Below, piece after piece: positions 45,004-53,655 of a DNA stretch of 64,000 nucleotides. The notes beneath the pieces were generated by a model, which made no database searches, was not told where the DNA came from, and worked only from the letters and a program-made list of their open reading frames with translations. Position 1 is the stretch's first letter. Every line of letters begins with the position of its first letter. This DNA is from Pseudomonadota bacterium. Lineage in GTDB: Bacteria; Pseudomonadota; Alphaproteobacteria; Rhodobacterales; Rhodobacteraceae. The translations under genes were made by a program, and so were the position numbers. The stretch spans positions 124,001 through 188,000 of the forward strand of contig JAIUPC010000012.1 of the NCBI GenBank assembly GCA_020161655.1, written 5' to 3'.

Positions 45004-46818
45004 ATGAAAACGGCTTTCCTTCGCAACCTCGCGTCCGCCTTCACGGCGGCGCTGATCCTCCTCGTGCCTGCGGCAAGCCTTGCCGAACCGCTGCACGGCA
45101 TAGCTATGTATGGCAAGCCCGCCCTCCCACCCGATTTTGTGTCCCTGCCCTATGCCAATCCGGATGCGCCGAAGGGCGGCCGGCTGCTTCTCGGCGAAGG
45201 CGGCAGTTTCGATTCCTTCAACCCCTTCATCCTCAAGGGCACCGCGCCCTCGGGTGTCTCGCTCTATGTCGTCGAGACGCTGATGGGCCGGTCCATCGAC
45301 GAACCCTTCAGCCTCTACGGCCTTCTCGCCGAATCGGTGGACACCGACCCCGAGCGGACCTGGGTCGAATACACCCTCCGCCCCGAGGCGAAGTTTTCCG
45401 ACGGCAGCGCCGTCACCATCGAGGACGTGATGTGGAGCTATGAGACCCTCGGCACCAAGGGCAGCCCGCGCTATGCCGGCGCCTGGGCCAAGGTGGCGAA
45501 GATGGAACAGACCGGGCCACGCTCCGTCCGCTTCACCTTCACCGAAAAGGACCGTGAGCTTGCCATGCTGATGGGGATGCGGCCGATCCTGAAGAAGGCC
45601 CAGTGGGAGGGCAAGGATTTCACCCAAAGCTCGCTCGATGCGCCCATCGGCTCCGGCCCCTATGTCATCGACAAATTCGAGGCGGGGCGCTTCGTGTCCT
45701 ACAAGCGCAACCCCGACTACTGGGGCAAGGACCTGGCCATCAACCGCGGGCGGCACAACTTCGAAGAGATCCGCTATGACTTCTTCTCAGACGAGAATGG
45801 GCTCTTCCAGGCTTTCACCGCCGGTCTCATCAACAGCTACCGCGAGACGAACGCGGCCAAGTGGCAAAGCCAGTTCAACTTCCCCGACGTGCAATCCGGC
45901 GCGGTGGTGAAGGCCGAGATCCCGCATCAGCGGCCCTCGGGCATCGCCGGTTTCGTGATGAACACCCGCAATCCGATCTTCGCCGACTGGCGCGTGCGCG
46001 AGGCGATGATCCTCGCCTTCAATTTCGAATTCATCAATACCACGCTGAACGGCGGCACCGAGCCGCGCATTACCTCCTATTACTCGAACTCCGTCCTCGG
46101 GATGGATCACGGGCCTGCGGCCGGGCTTGAGGCAGAGCTTCTGACGCCCTTCGCCGCCGACCTGCCGCCCGGCACGATCGAGGGCTATTCCCTCCCCGTG
46201 GGCGATGCGGGCCAGGCGCTTGACCGCAAGGCGCTGAGGCAGGCGCGCGCCCTGCTGGAGGAGGCTGGCTGGACCGTGCAGGACGGCGTCCTGAAGAACG
46301 CCGAGGGCAAGCCCTTCACCTTCGAGATCCTCCTTGCCGCCAGCGCCACCGAAACCCAGTCGATCATCGACATCTATGTCGAAGCGCTGAAGAACCTCGG
46401 CATCAAGCCGACCGTCACAGTCGCCGATACCGCGCAATACAAGGAGCGCACCGACCAGTACGCCTTTGACATGGCCTATATGCTCCGCGCGCTCAGCCTG
46501 TCGCCGGGCAATGAGCAATACCTCTACTGGGGGTCGAAGGTCGTCGACCAGCCCGGCGCGCGGAACTGGATGGGGATGACCTCGCCGGCGGCGGAAAAGG
46601 CCATCGATACCATGCTCAATGCCACCAACACCGACGATTTCATCGCCGCCACCAAGGCCCTTGACCGGGTGCTGACGGCGGGGCGCTATGTGATCCCGAT
46701 CTGGTTCTCGAAAACCGGAAAGATTGCCCATTCAGCCCATCTTCACTACCCGACCCGTATTCCGCTATACGGCGACTGGCCGGGCTTTCAGCCCGAAGTC
46801 TGGTGGTATGGGGAATGA
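45004..46818 (+). CDS. peptide/nickel-type ABC substrate-binding protein (family 5)
   Basis: A 604-residue periplasmic binding protein. Signal peptide MKTAFLRNLASAFTAALILL ends near SLAEP. The family signature region is LRPEAKFSDGSAVTIEDV, then IGSGPYVIDKFEAGRFVSYKRNPDYWGKD in separate blocks. Members bind oligopeptides, opines or, in the YejA subgroup, microcin C and muropeptide-like ligands; the early GIAMYGKPALPPDF and PYANPDAPKGG resemble the YejA type. No permease or ATPase is adjacent, so it is an orphan here. ATG at 45004 and 44986 are both possible; neither has a strong SD. Confidence 0.85.
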   Translation: MKTAFLRNLASAFTAALILLVPAASLAEPLHGIAMYGKPALPPDFVSLPYANPDAPKGGRLLLGEGGSFDSFNPFILKGTAPSGVSLYVVETLMGRSIDEPFSLYGLLAESVDTDPERTWVEYTLRPEAKFSDGSAVTIEDVMWSYETLGTKGSPRYAGAWAKVAKMEQTGPRSVRFTFTEKDRELAMLMGMRPILKKAQWEGKDFTQSSLDAPIGSGPYVIDKFEAGRFVSYKRNPDYWGKDLAINRGRHNFEEIRYDFFSDENGLFQAFTAGLINSYRETNAAKWQSQFNFPDVQSGAVVKAEIPHQRPSGIAGFVMNTRNPIFADWRVREAMILAFNFEFINTTLNGGTEPRITSYYSNSVLGMDHGPAAGLEAELLTPFAADLPPGTIEGYSLPVGDAGQALDRKALRQARALLEEAGWTVQDGVLKNAEGKPFTFEILLAASATETQSIIDIYVEALKNLGIKPTVTVADTAQYKERTDQYAFDMAYMLRALSLSPGNEQYLYWGSKVVDQPGARNWMGMTSPAAEKAIDTMLNATNTDDFIAATKALDRVLTAGRYVIPIWFSKTGKIAHSAHLHYPTRIPLYGDWPGFQPEVWWYGE

Positions 46819-46820
46819 AG

Positions 46821-46934
46821 ATGAGAACCATCGCGCTTATCGTGATCCTGTCCGCGCTCGCGGGTTGCAACACCATCGCCGGCGTCGGTGATGACGTCTC
46901 GGGCGGCGCCCGAACGGTGCAGGGCTGGATGTAG
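46821..46934 (+). CDS. entericidin A/B-like small lipoprotein
   Basis: A 37-residue lipoprotein: hydrophobic signal IALIVILSALAGC with lipobox LAGC, then NTIAGVGDDVSGGARTVQGW, which matches the tiny EcnA/EcnB family. These are envelope lipoproteins linked to stationary-phase toxin-antidote behaviour in enterics, with unclear roles elsewhere. GGGGA lies six bases before the ATG at 46821. An in-frame ATG at 46815 overlaps the binding-protein stop and would add two residues. Too short to be picked by length filters. Confidence 0.8.
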   Translation: MRTIALIVILSALAGCNTIAGVGDDVSGGARTVQGWM

Positions 46935-47023
46935 ACCCACAGGAATTTTCCTGACAGCGCTTCCGCCCCGGGCGGAACGGGTGCAGACTATTACCTGTGA
47001 TCGGGACAGACGGGACGACGACG

Positions 47024-47341
47024 ATGAAGTGGCATCACGTTCAGGAAAACTGGGCCGCCTTCTACGAGGCGATCATGGACAAGTGGTCCGATGCCGATGA
47101 GGCGGAACTGGACGAGATCGACGGCGACCAGCGCGCCTTCGTTGTCTACATCGCCGAACTGACCGGCCAGGAGCCTGCCGATGCCCGCGACGAGATCCGC
47201 GAATGGCTGGCGGGGGAACTGCCGTCCGACGTGGTGATGGACCCGCGCCACGACGACCACTCGATCCGGCTTTCCGGCAAGTATGTGCCCGAAGGCGAGG
47301 ACGAGTCGGACGACGATGCCCGGTTCGGGGATGACGGGTAG
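47024..47341 (+). CDS. CsbD/YjbJ-like acidic stress protein
   Basis: A 105-residue, strongly acidic cytoplasmic protein. The pattern MKWHHVQENWAAFYEAIMDK, with W, I/V-x-x-NW and KW spacing, then DEIDGDQRAFVVYIAELTG and ARDEIREWL, follows the CsbD (YjbJ) layout as I recall it. CsbD proteins are induced in general stress but have no known activity. The tail is an acidic extension (EGEDESDDDARFGDDG). ATG at 47024 preferred over GTG at 46997. It is convergent with phoB. Confidence 0.6.
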   Translation: MKWHHVQENWAAFYEAIMDKWSDADEAELDEIDGDQRAFVVYIAELTGQEPADARDEIREWLAGELPSDVVMDPRHDDHSIRLSGKYVPEGEDESDDDARFGDDG

Positions 47342-47350
47342 CGCCCGCCC

Positions 47351-48034
47351 TCACCCCAGCGCGTAGCCCGCGCCGCGTACGGTCCTGACCGGGTCCTCGC
47401 CGCCATGCGCGCAAAGCGCCTTCCTCAGACGCCCGACATGGACGTCGACCGTCCTTGTATCGACATAGATGTCCCGGCCCCAGACCCGGTCGAGAAGCTG
47501 TTCCCGGCTCCAGACCCGACCCGGCTTTTCCATGAAGGTGGTCAGCAGCCGGAATTCGGTCGGGCCGAGCTTCAGGACATTGCCGTCGCGGTGAACCCGG
47601 TGGGTTTCGGGGTCGAGCGTGATGTCTGCAAATTCCAGCGTCTCGCCCATGCTCGACGGGCGCGACCGGCGGAGCTGGGTGCGGACGCGGGCCATGAGTT
47701 CGGCCACCGAATAGGGCTTCACGATGTAGTCGTCCGCCCCGGTCTCAAGCCCGCGCACAAGGTCGGTTTCCTCCGACCGCGCCGAGAGCATGATGATCGG
47801 CACGTTCTTCGTGTCGGCGCGCGACTTCAGCCTACGGCAGACCTCGATCCCCGAGACGCTCGGCAGCATCCAGTCGAGGACGATCAGGTCCGGCGCGCCC
47901 TCGGCGACGATCAGAAGCGCCTCTTCGCCATTGTCGGCCTGCTGGACGCGAAACCCCTCGGCCTCAAGGTTATAGGCCAGCACTTCCCGTTGCGCGGGTT
48001 CGTCCTCGACCACCAGAACTGAGGGCGCCTGCAT
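47351..48034 (-). CDS. phoB: phosphate regulon response regulator PhoB
   Basis: A 227-residue OmpR-type regulator. The receiver has LVVEDEPAQRE, the phospho-acceptor aspartate in LIVLDWMLPSVSG, and the lysine in DDYIVKPYS. The winged helix has LGPTEFRLLTTFMEKPGRVW and the recognition part DIYVDTRTVDVHVGRLRKAL. Phosphorylated by PhoR under phosphate limitation, it binds Pho boxes such as the one before pstS. Last gene of the pst-phoU-phoB run, two bases after phoU. Confidence 0.96.
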   Translation of the reverse strand: MQAPSVLVVEDEPAQREVLAYNLEAEGFRVQQADNGEEALLIVAEGAPDLIVLDWMLPSVSGIEVCRRLKSRADTKNVPIIMLSARSEETDLVRGLETGADDYIVKPYSVAELMARVRTQLRRSRPSSMGETLEFADITLDPETHRVHRDGNVLKLGPTEFRLLTTFMEKPGRVWSREQLLDRVWGRDIYVDTRTVDVHVGRLRKALCAHGGEDPVRTVRGAGYALG

Positions 48035-48036
48035 CC

Positions 48037-48750
48037 TCAGAGTTCCTTCACGCCGACATTGGTCACGCTTTCCGCCTTCGGCCGCGCCTCATCGGGGAAG
48101 CTGCCGGTCACAAGGTAGATCACCTGTTCCGCGATCGAAGTGGCATGGTCGCCCATCCTCTCGATGTTCTTGGCGATGAAATGCAGGTGCATGCAGGCGG
48201 TGATGTTGCGCGGGTCTTCCATCATGTGGGTCAGAAACTCGCGGAACAGCGCGTTGTACATCTGGTCGATGTCCTTGTCGCGGTTGCGCACATCCTCGGC
48301 CAGGGCCACATCGCGGTGGATATAGGCGTCAAGCGCATGGCCCAGCATCTCGGCCACCGCCTTCGACATGCGGCGCAGCGACCCGCCCGCCCCGCCGATC
48401 GCCGTCATCTGGCCAAGGACGTTGGCGCGCTTGGCCATGTTCTTGGCATAGTCGGCAACCCGTTCAAGGCTGGCCGCGATCTTCATCACGCTGAGAACGG
48501 TGCGGAGGTCGGATGCCGTCGGCGCCCGAAGCGCGATCAGCCGCGCGGATTCCTCATTGATCCGCTCTTCCAGCGCGTCGATGGCCTTGTCGCCCTGACG
48601 GACCCTCTCGGCCAGGTCCTCGTCGCGGGTATCAAGCGCCTGTGCGGCGTCGAGGATCGCGGTTTCGACCATGCCGCCCATCTTGACGATCATCGCCTGG
48701 ATCGCCTCGAGGTCACGGTCGAAGGCGCTGAGAATATGTCTTTCGCTCAT
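48037..48750 (-). CDS. phoU: phosphate signalling protein PhoU
   Basis: A 237-residue all-helical protein made of two PhoU repeats. The metal-cluster/acidic motifs are seen as GDKAIDALEERINEES in the first half and RNRDKDIDQMYNALFRE in the second; RVADYAKNMAKRA and RMGDHATSIAEQ are the paired repeat ends. It links the transporter to PhoR and damps the Pho response when phosphate is high. ATG at 48750 has GGGGA five bases upstream. It lies 15 bases after pstB. Confidence 0.96.
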   Translation of the reverse strand: MSERHILSAFDRDLEAIQAMIVKMGGMVETAILDAAQALDTRDEDLAERVRQGDKAIDALEERINEESARLIALRAPTASDLRTVLSVMKIAASLERVADYAKNMAKRANVLGQMTAIGGAGGSLRRMSKAVAEMLGHALDAYIHRDVALAEDVRNRDKDIDQMYNALFREFLTHMMEDPRNITACMHLHFIAKNIERMGDHATSIAEQVIYLVTGSFPDEARPKAESVTNVGVKEL

Positions 48751-48765
48751 CTGGTTCCCCAAAGG

Positions 48766-49563
48766 TCAGCCGATACGGCCGGTGATGTAGCTTTCCGTGC
48801 GCGGATCGCGGGGTTTGGTGAAGATCTGGGTCGTCTCGCCGAATTCGACAAGGTTGCCGAGATGGAAGAAGGCGGTGCGCTGGCTGACGCGGGCGGCCTG
48901 CTGCATCGAATGGGTGACGATCACGACCGAGAACTGGGCACGAAGCTCGTCGATCAGTTCCTCGACCTGCGCGGTGGCAATCGGGTCGAGCGCCGAACAT
49001 GGCTCGTCCATCAGCAGGACCTCGGGCGAGGTTGCGATGGCGCGCGCGATGCAGAGCCGCTGCTGCTGGCCGCCGGAAAGGCCGGTGCCGGGCTGGTGCA
49101 GCCGGTCCTTGACCTCTTTCCAGAGGGCGGCGCGGCGGAGCGAGGTTTCCACCACCTCGTCAAGTTCGGCCTTCGACCGGGTCAACCCGTGGATACGCGG
49201 GCCGTAAGCGACATTGTCAAAGATCGACTTCGGGAAAGGGTTCGGCTTCTGGAACACCATGCCGACCTTGGCGCGCAACTGCACCGGATCGACGCGCTTG
49301 TCGTAGATATCCTCGCCGTCGAGGGTGATGCGGCCCTCCACTCGGCAGCTCGGGATGGTGTCGTTCATCCGGTTGAGGCAGCGGAGGAAAGTCGACTTGC
49401 CGCAGCCCGAGGGGCCGATGAAGGCGGTGACCATGCGGTCGTGAATGTCGACGTCGACATCCTTGATGGCGTGGTTGTCGCCGTAATAGACCTGCGCGTT
49501 CCGCGCCGAGATCTTGATCGCGGTGGCGGTAATCTCGGCCTCGCGGCGTGTCATATCGTTCAT
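48766..49563 (-). CDS. pstB: phosphate ABC transporter ATP-binding protein
   Basis: A 265-residue ATPase powering phosphate uptake. Walker [21 protein letters not shown], the Pst-specific [20 protein letters not shown], signature [14 protein letters not shown], Walker [13 protein letters not shown] and the switch histidine in [14 protein letters not shown]. The ATG at 49563 has GGAGAG seven bases upstream; the ATG at 49584 has no good site. Sits between pstA (22 bases) and phoU (15 bases). Confidence 0.97.
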   Translation of the reverse strand: MNDMTRREAEITATAIKISARNAQVYYGDNHAIKDVDVDIHDRMVTAFIGPSGCGKSTFLRCLNRMNDTIPSCRVEGRITLDGEDIYDKRVDPVQLRAKVGMVFQKPNPFPKSIFDNVAYGPRIHGLTRSKAELDEVVETSLRRAALWKEVKDRLHQPGTGLSGGQQQRLCIARAIATSPEVLLMDEPCSALDPIATAQVEELIDELRAQFSVVIVTHSMQQAARVSQRTAFFHLGNLVEFGETTQIFTKPRDPRTESYITGRIG

Positions 49564-49585
49564 GGTCAGGCTCTCCGTCGGCATC

Positions 49586-50929
49586 TTACCAGCGCCGCTC
49601 GAAACGGCGGCGCAGCAGGATCGCGGCCGCGTTCATGGTTACAAGGAATATCAGAAGGACGATGATCGCGCCCCCTGCCCGTTCGACAAAGGCCGGGTCG
49701 GCGCGCTGGGTCCAGTTGTAGACCTGCACCGGCAGCGCCGAGGCCGGGTCGAAGAAGCCTTCGGGCGGCGCGCCGGGATACTCGCGGACAAAGGCCACCA
49801 TGCCGATGAGGAGGAGCGGCGCCGTCTCCCCCAGGGCCTGCGCAAGGCCGATGATCATGCCGGTCAGGATGCCGGGTGCCGCCAGCGGCAGGACATGGTG
49901 AAAGACCGACTGCATTTTCGACGCGCCGACGCCAAGGGCCGCATCGCGGATCGAGGGCGGCACGGCTTTGAGCGCGGCGCGGGCCGGAATGATTATCCGG
50001 GGCAGCGTCATCAGCGTCAGGACCAGCCCGCCGACGATGGGCGCCGACTGCGGCAGCCCGGCGAAGTTGATGAAGATCGCAAGCCCAAGGATGCCGTAGA
50101 CGATGGAAGGCACCGCGGCGAGGTTCGAGATATTCACTTCGATGAGGTCGGTGAAGCGGTTCTTCGGCGCGAATTCCTCAAGATAGATCGAGGCAGCGAC
50201 GCCGATGGGCAGCGACAGCACCAGAACCACGATCATCATGTAGAGCGAGCCGAGGATGGCAACGCCAAGCCCCGCCGCCTCGGGCCGCTGTTCGGAAGCG
50301 TCCGGCGCGGTGATGAAGCCCATGTTGAAGCGGCTGTGAAGGATGTCCGCCTCCTTCAGCGCATCGGCGAGGGCAAGCTGTTCCGGGCTGACGTTGGAAT
50401 CGAGCTTGGCCGATTCCATGGTCACCCGGCCCTTGAAGTAGCCGTCGATCCGGCCCGAAGCGAGCGCTTCGAAGCTGATCGTCTGGCCGACGAGCGTGGG
50501 ATCGGCCAGCACCATGTTGCGCAGCTGCGCCGCTGCGTCCTGGCTGATGAGCGCGCCGATGGCCTTGGCCTTGAGGCCTTGGTCGGAGATGCCGTTTTCC
50601 TCCATCGCCGCCTGCAGGCCCTTGGTCAGCAAAGGCGCATAGCCAACGGTCGTGACCTTGGCCATGACGGCAGGATCAAGCTTGCCCGACTTGTCGAGCT
50701 TCGCGGCATCGAGCGTCACCGGGATCGCGACATAGGTCTGGCGGAAGGCGGAAACCCCGTTGGCGAAGATCGAAACCAGAAGAAGCGCCAGCGCGATCAG
50801 CGCCACGGTGACGGCGGCCAGCCCGTAGAGCCGGAAGCGTGCCTCGGCGGCATTGCGGCGCCGCGTGCGGTCGTCGACGGTCAGGAGAGAGCGCCTGCCG
50901 GGAACGAACTCAGCGGTTGCGTCGGTCAT
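49586..50929 (-). CDS. pstA: phosphate ABC transporter permease PstA
   Basis: A 447-residue inner-membrane permease, about 150 residues longer than the E. coli protein. The extra length is a soluble, probably periplasmic insert between the first helix (residues about 34-56) and the second (about 225), containing [20 protein letters not shown]; this corresponds to the DUF3333 region typical of alphaproteobacterial PstA. The permease core has [14 protein letters not shown] and the EAA-like [20 protein letters not shown]. Overlaps pstC by four bases. Confidence 0.95.
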   Translation of the reverse strand: MTDATAEFVPGRRSLLTVDDRTRRRNAAEARFRLYGLAAVTVALIALALLLVSIFANGVSAFRQTYVAIPVTLDAAKLDKSGKLDPAVMAKVTTVGYAPLLTKGLQAAMEENGISDQGLKAKAIGALISQDAAAQLRNMVLADPTLVGQTISFEALASGRIDGYFKGRVTMESAKLDSNVSPEQLALADALKEADILHSRFNMGFITAPDASEQRPEAAGLGVAILGSLYMMIVVLVLSLPIGVAASIYLEEFAPKNRFTDLIEVNISNLAAVPSIVYGILGLAIFINFAGLPQSAPIVGGLVLTLMTLPRIIIPARAALKAVPPSIRDAALGVGASKMQSVFHHVLPLAAPGILTGMIIGLAQALGETAPLLLIGMVAFVREYPGAPPEGFFDPASALPVQVYNWTQRADPAFVERAGGAIIVLLIFLVTMNAAAILLRRRFERRW

Positions 50930-52386
50930 TCGTACTGCTCCCGGTATTTGCGCACGATGTAGAGCGCGAAGATGTTCAGCGCGAGCGTGATGGTGAAAAG
51001 CGTCAGCCCCAGCGCGAAGGCGACAAGCGTTTCGGGCGAGGCGAATTCGGTATCGCCAGTCAACTGGCTGACGATCTTCACCGTCACCGTCGTCATCGCC
51101 TCGAAGGGATTGAGGCTCAGCTTTGCCGCCGCCCCTGCGCCCATCACCACGATCATCGTCTCGCCGATGGCGCGGCTTGCCGCCAGAAGGATGGCGCCGA
51201 CGACGCCCGGAAGTGCTGCCGGAAGGACCACCTGCTTGATCGTCTCCGAAGGCGTGGCGCCAAGGCCGAGCGAGCCATCGCGCAGGGACTGCGGCACGGC
51301 GTTGATGATGTCGTCCGACAATGAGGAAACGAAGGGGATGACCATGATCCCCATGACCAGCCCCGCCGTCATCACCGAGGACGAAGACGAGCCAAGTCCC
51401 AAAGGCTGGGCAAAGTAGTCGCGCAGCATCGGCCCGACGGTAACAAGCGCGAAGAGGCCGTAGACGATGGTCGGGATGCCGGCGAGAATCTCGATCGCCG
51501 GCTTGACGATTGTCCGCGTCCGCTTGGAGGCATACTCGGACAGGTAGATCGCGATCATCAGGCCGATCGGCGTTGCGACCAGAAGCGCGATCAGCGAGAC
51601 ATAGAGCGTGCCCCAGAGGAGCGGCCAGATGCCAAGCTCGGACCCGCCGCGGAACTGCGGGTTCCAGGTCAGGCTCAAGAGGAAATCCTTGATCGGGTAG
51701 AGCCGGAAGAAGTTCAGGCTTTCGAAAAGCAGCGATGCGATGATGCCGACTGTCGTCAGGACCGCGATCAGCGACGAGCCGATCAAGAGCGCGAGGACGA
51801 AGCTCTCCGAGACGTTGCGCGCCCTGAGGTCGGGGCGGATGCGGCGGAGCGACAGGAAAAGGCCACCGAGTGCCGTCAGGGCCACGGCGACGGTCATCGC
51901 CGTCCGCCCGCCCCGGGTCTCGGTGCGGTAAAGGTTCGCGGCCTCGAAGACGCCCGGGCCTACCTCGCCGCCAAGGGCCACACCGACCGCGCCGAGACGG
52001 TCGCGCAACCCGCCGCTGTCGGCGCCAAGGGCGGCGACGCCGGCCTCGCTCAGCCCCTCCCGCGCGGCAAGGGCGTCAAGCCCGCCGGCGATGCGGCGTA
52101 CGTCGCTCATCACCAGGGCGGCGGAACTGCCCGAAGGGATGTCGGCGGGAGTCAGCACCGCAGCGGCATTGCGCTCGATCACCGCCGGCTGGATCAGAAC
52201 CCAGCCCGCCATCAGAAGAAGCGCCGGCACCGCGGTGAAGAGAAGGACCATCTGGCCGTGATAGCCGGGCAGCGAATGAAGGTCGCGGGGATCGCCGCCA
52301 GCGGTCTTCAGCGCGCGGGCGCGGCCCGCCAGAAACCCCGTCGCAGCCAGCGCCAGCACGACGAGAAGGATCATTCCAAGGCTCAT
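50926..52386 (-). CDS. pstC: phosphate ABC transporter permease PstC
   Basis: A 486-residue permease partnering PstA. The N-terminal half carries two helices and a soluble insert (DIPSGSSAALVMSDVRRIAG), making it longer than enteric PstC. The core shows GIWPLLWGTLYVSLIALLVA, IEILAGIPTIVYGLFAL and SLRDGSLGLGATPSETIKQV. ATG at 52386 has GGTGG upstream; a GTG at 52395 is also possible. Follows pstS after 60 bases that hold a strong hairpin. Confidence 0.95.
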   Translation of the reverse strand: MSLGMILLVVLALAATGFLAGRARALKTAGGDPRDLHSLPGYHGQMVLLFTAVPALLLMAGWVLIQPAVIERNAAAVLTPADIPSGSSAALVMSDVRRIAGGLDALAAREGLSEAGVAALGADSGGLRDRLGAVGVALGGEVGPGVFEAANLYRTETRGGRTAMTVAVALTALGGLFLSLRRIRPDLRARNVSESFVLALLIGSSLIAVLTTVGIIASLLFESLNFFRLYPIKDFLLSLTWNPQFRGGSELGIWPLLWGTLYVSLIALLVATPIGLMIAIYLSEYASKRTRTIVKPAIEILAGIPTIVYGLFALVTVGPMLRDYFAQPLGLGSSSSSVMTAGLVMGIMVIPFVSSLSDDIINAVPQSLRDGSLGLGATPSETIKQVVLPAALPGVVGAILLAASRAIGETMIVVMGAGAAAKLSLNPFEAMTTVTVKIVSQLTGDTEFASPETLVAFALGLTLFTITLALNIFALYIVRKYREQYE

Positions 52387-52409
52387 TCCACCCACCAGTC
52401 AAGAAGGCT

Positions 52410-52434
52410 CCGGGCGGCGAAGGCCGCCGCCCGG
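52410..52434 (-). other. strong hairpin between pstS and pstC
   Basis: A perfect 10-bp GC stem CCGGGCGGCG / CGCCGCCCGG with a five-base loop, located 12 bases after the pstS stop. There is no T-run. It most likely stabilises the pstS message or limits readthrough so that the binding protein exceeds the permeases. Confidence 0.65.
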
Positions 52435-52446
52435 CATGTCAGTCGC

Positions 52447-53499
52447 TTATTCCAGCGGCCCCATCGGGGTTTCTTCGGCAACGGCGGCCTGCGTCGCGGC
52501 CAGTTCCGGATCAGAGACGAGGCCGTATTCGGCAAGCGGGCCATCAGGGCCGGCCATGTCGTCGGAGACGAAGAACTCGATGTATTCCTTCAGGCCGGGG
52601 ATCACGCCGAGGTGCGCCTTCTTCACGTAGAAGTAGAGCGGGCGCGACACCGGATAGTCGCCCGAGGAGATCGTCTCGACCGAGGGCGTCACGCCGTCCA
52701 TCGTCGCGACCTGAAGCTTGTCGGTGTTGTTCTGGTAGAACGAAAGGCCGAAGACGCCGATGCCGTTCTTGTTGGCCGCGATGCGGGCAAGGGTTTCGGT
52801 GTAGTCGCCGTCGATGTCGACCGAGACACCATCGGTGCGGGTGGTCAGGCAGCCCTTCTCGGCGTCCTTCTTCTTGGCGTCGTCGTCGGCACCAGCCGAA
52901 GCGGCGAGGAAGAGGTCATAGGCGCCGTTGGCCTTGCAGCCCGCGAGAAGCACCTCGGTGTCGAAAACTTCGCGGGTGCCGTGCTTGGTGCCGGGGATGA
53001 AGGCGAGGATGTCCTGCGCCGGCAGGGCTGCGTTCACCTCCGCCCAGCTTTTCGCCGCGTTGTCGGCCAACGCGCCATCCTTGGCGACCTTGGCGCCGAG
53101 CGCGAGGAACACATCCGCGGGGGTCAGCGCGAAGGCAGCGCCGTTGATGTCGCTGGCAAAGACGATACCGTCATAGCCGATCCGCACTTCCATGATCTCG
53201 TTGACGCCGTTCTGGGCGCAGAGGTCGATGTCGGACTGCTTGATGCGCGAGGAAGAGTTGGCGATGTCGATGGTGTTCTCGCCCACGCCTTCGCAGAGCT
53301 TCTTGCGGCCAGCGCCCGAACCGCCGCCTTCGACAACCGGGGTCGGAAATTCGAAGTTCTCGCCGAAGGCTTCGGCGACGATGGCGGCATAGGGCAGCAC
53401 GGTCGAGGAACCAGCGATCTGGATCTGCTCGCGGGCGTCGGCGGCACCGGCGGCAGCAGCCAGCGCGAGAGCCGATACGGTGAATTTCACAGCGTTCAT
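52447..53499 (-). CDS. pstS: phosphate-binding periplasmic protein PstS
   Basis: A 350-residue binding protein with signal peptide MNAVKFTVSALALAAAAGAA ending near DAREQI. The phosphate pocket motifs are IAGSSTVLPYAAIVAEAF, VEGGGSGAGRKKLCEG and the PstS-typical DIANSSSRIKQSD. It is of the alphaproteobacterial long type with FVSDDMAGPDGPLAEYGL at the end. ATG at 53499 has AGGAGA five bases upstream. First gene of the pst operon, behind a three-repeat Pho box. Confidence 0.96.
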   Translation of the reverse strand: MNAVKFTVSALALAAAAGAADAREQIQIAGSSTVLPYAAIVAEAFGENFEFPTPVVEGGGSGAGRKKLCEGVGENTIDIANSSSRIKQSDIDLCAQNGVNEIMEVRIGYDGIVFASDINGAAFALTPADVFLALGAKVAKDGALADNAAKSWAEVNAALPAQDILAFIPGTKHGTREVFDTEVLLAGCKANGAYDLFLAASAGADDDAKKKDAEKGCLTTRTDGVSVDIDGDYTETLARIAANKNGIGVFGLSFYQNNTDKLQVATMDGVTPSVETISSGDYPVSRPLYFYVKKAHLGVIPGLKEYIEFFVSDDMAGPDGPLAEYGLVSDPELAATQAAVAEETPMGPLE

Positions 53500-53574
53500 T
53501 GCATTCTCCTGCAAGTCCTTGGTCGGCCCCCGATCCGGCGGCCATGGCAGCCGTCTAGGCGCTTGCAGCTATGC

Positions 53575-53607
53575 TTTTGTGACGCTTGCGTAACACATTT
53601 ATGACAG
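53575..53607 (-). promoter_or_regulatory. Pho box upstream of pstS
   Basis: On the minus strand three 7-base repeats with four-base A-rich spacers: CTGTCAT-AAAT, GTGTTAC-GCAA, GCGTCAC-AAAA. The 11-base period and CTGTCAT core match the PhoB-binding consensus. It lies about 75-105 bases upstream of the pstS start. Confidence 0.8.
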
Positions 53608-53655
53608 CGCCCGGCGCCCCTGTCGCAAAGCATCCCCGGACACGGGTAGCGGGGC

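Noticed and set aside
49514-50962. 482-codon plus-strand frame across pstA
   Set aside because: Antisense shadow of pstA with repetitive charged composition.
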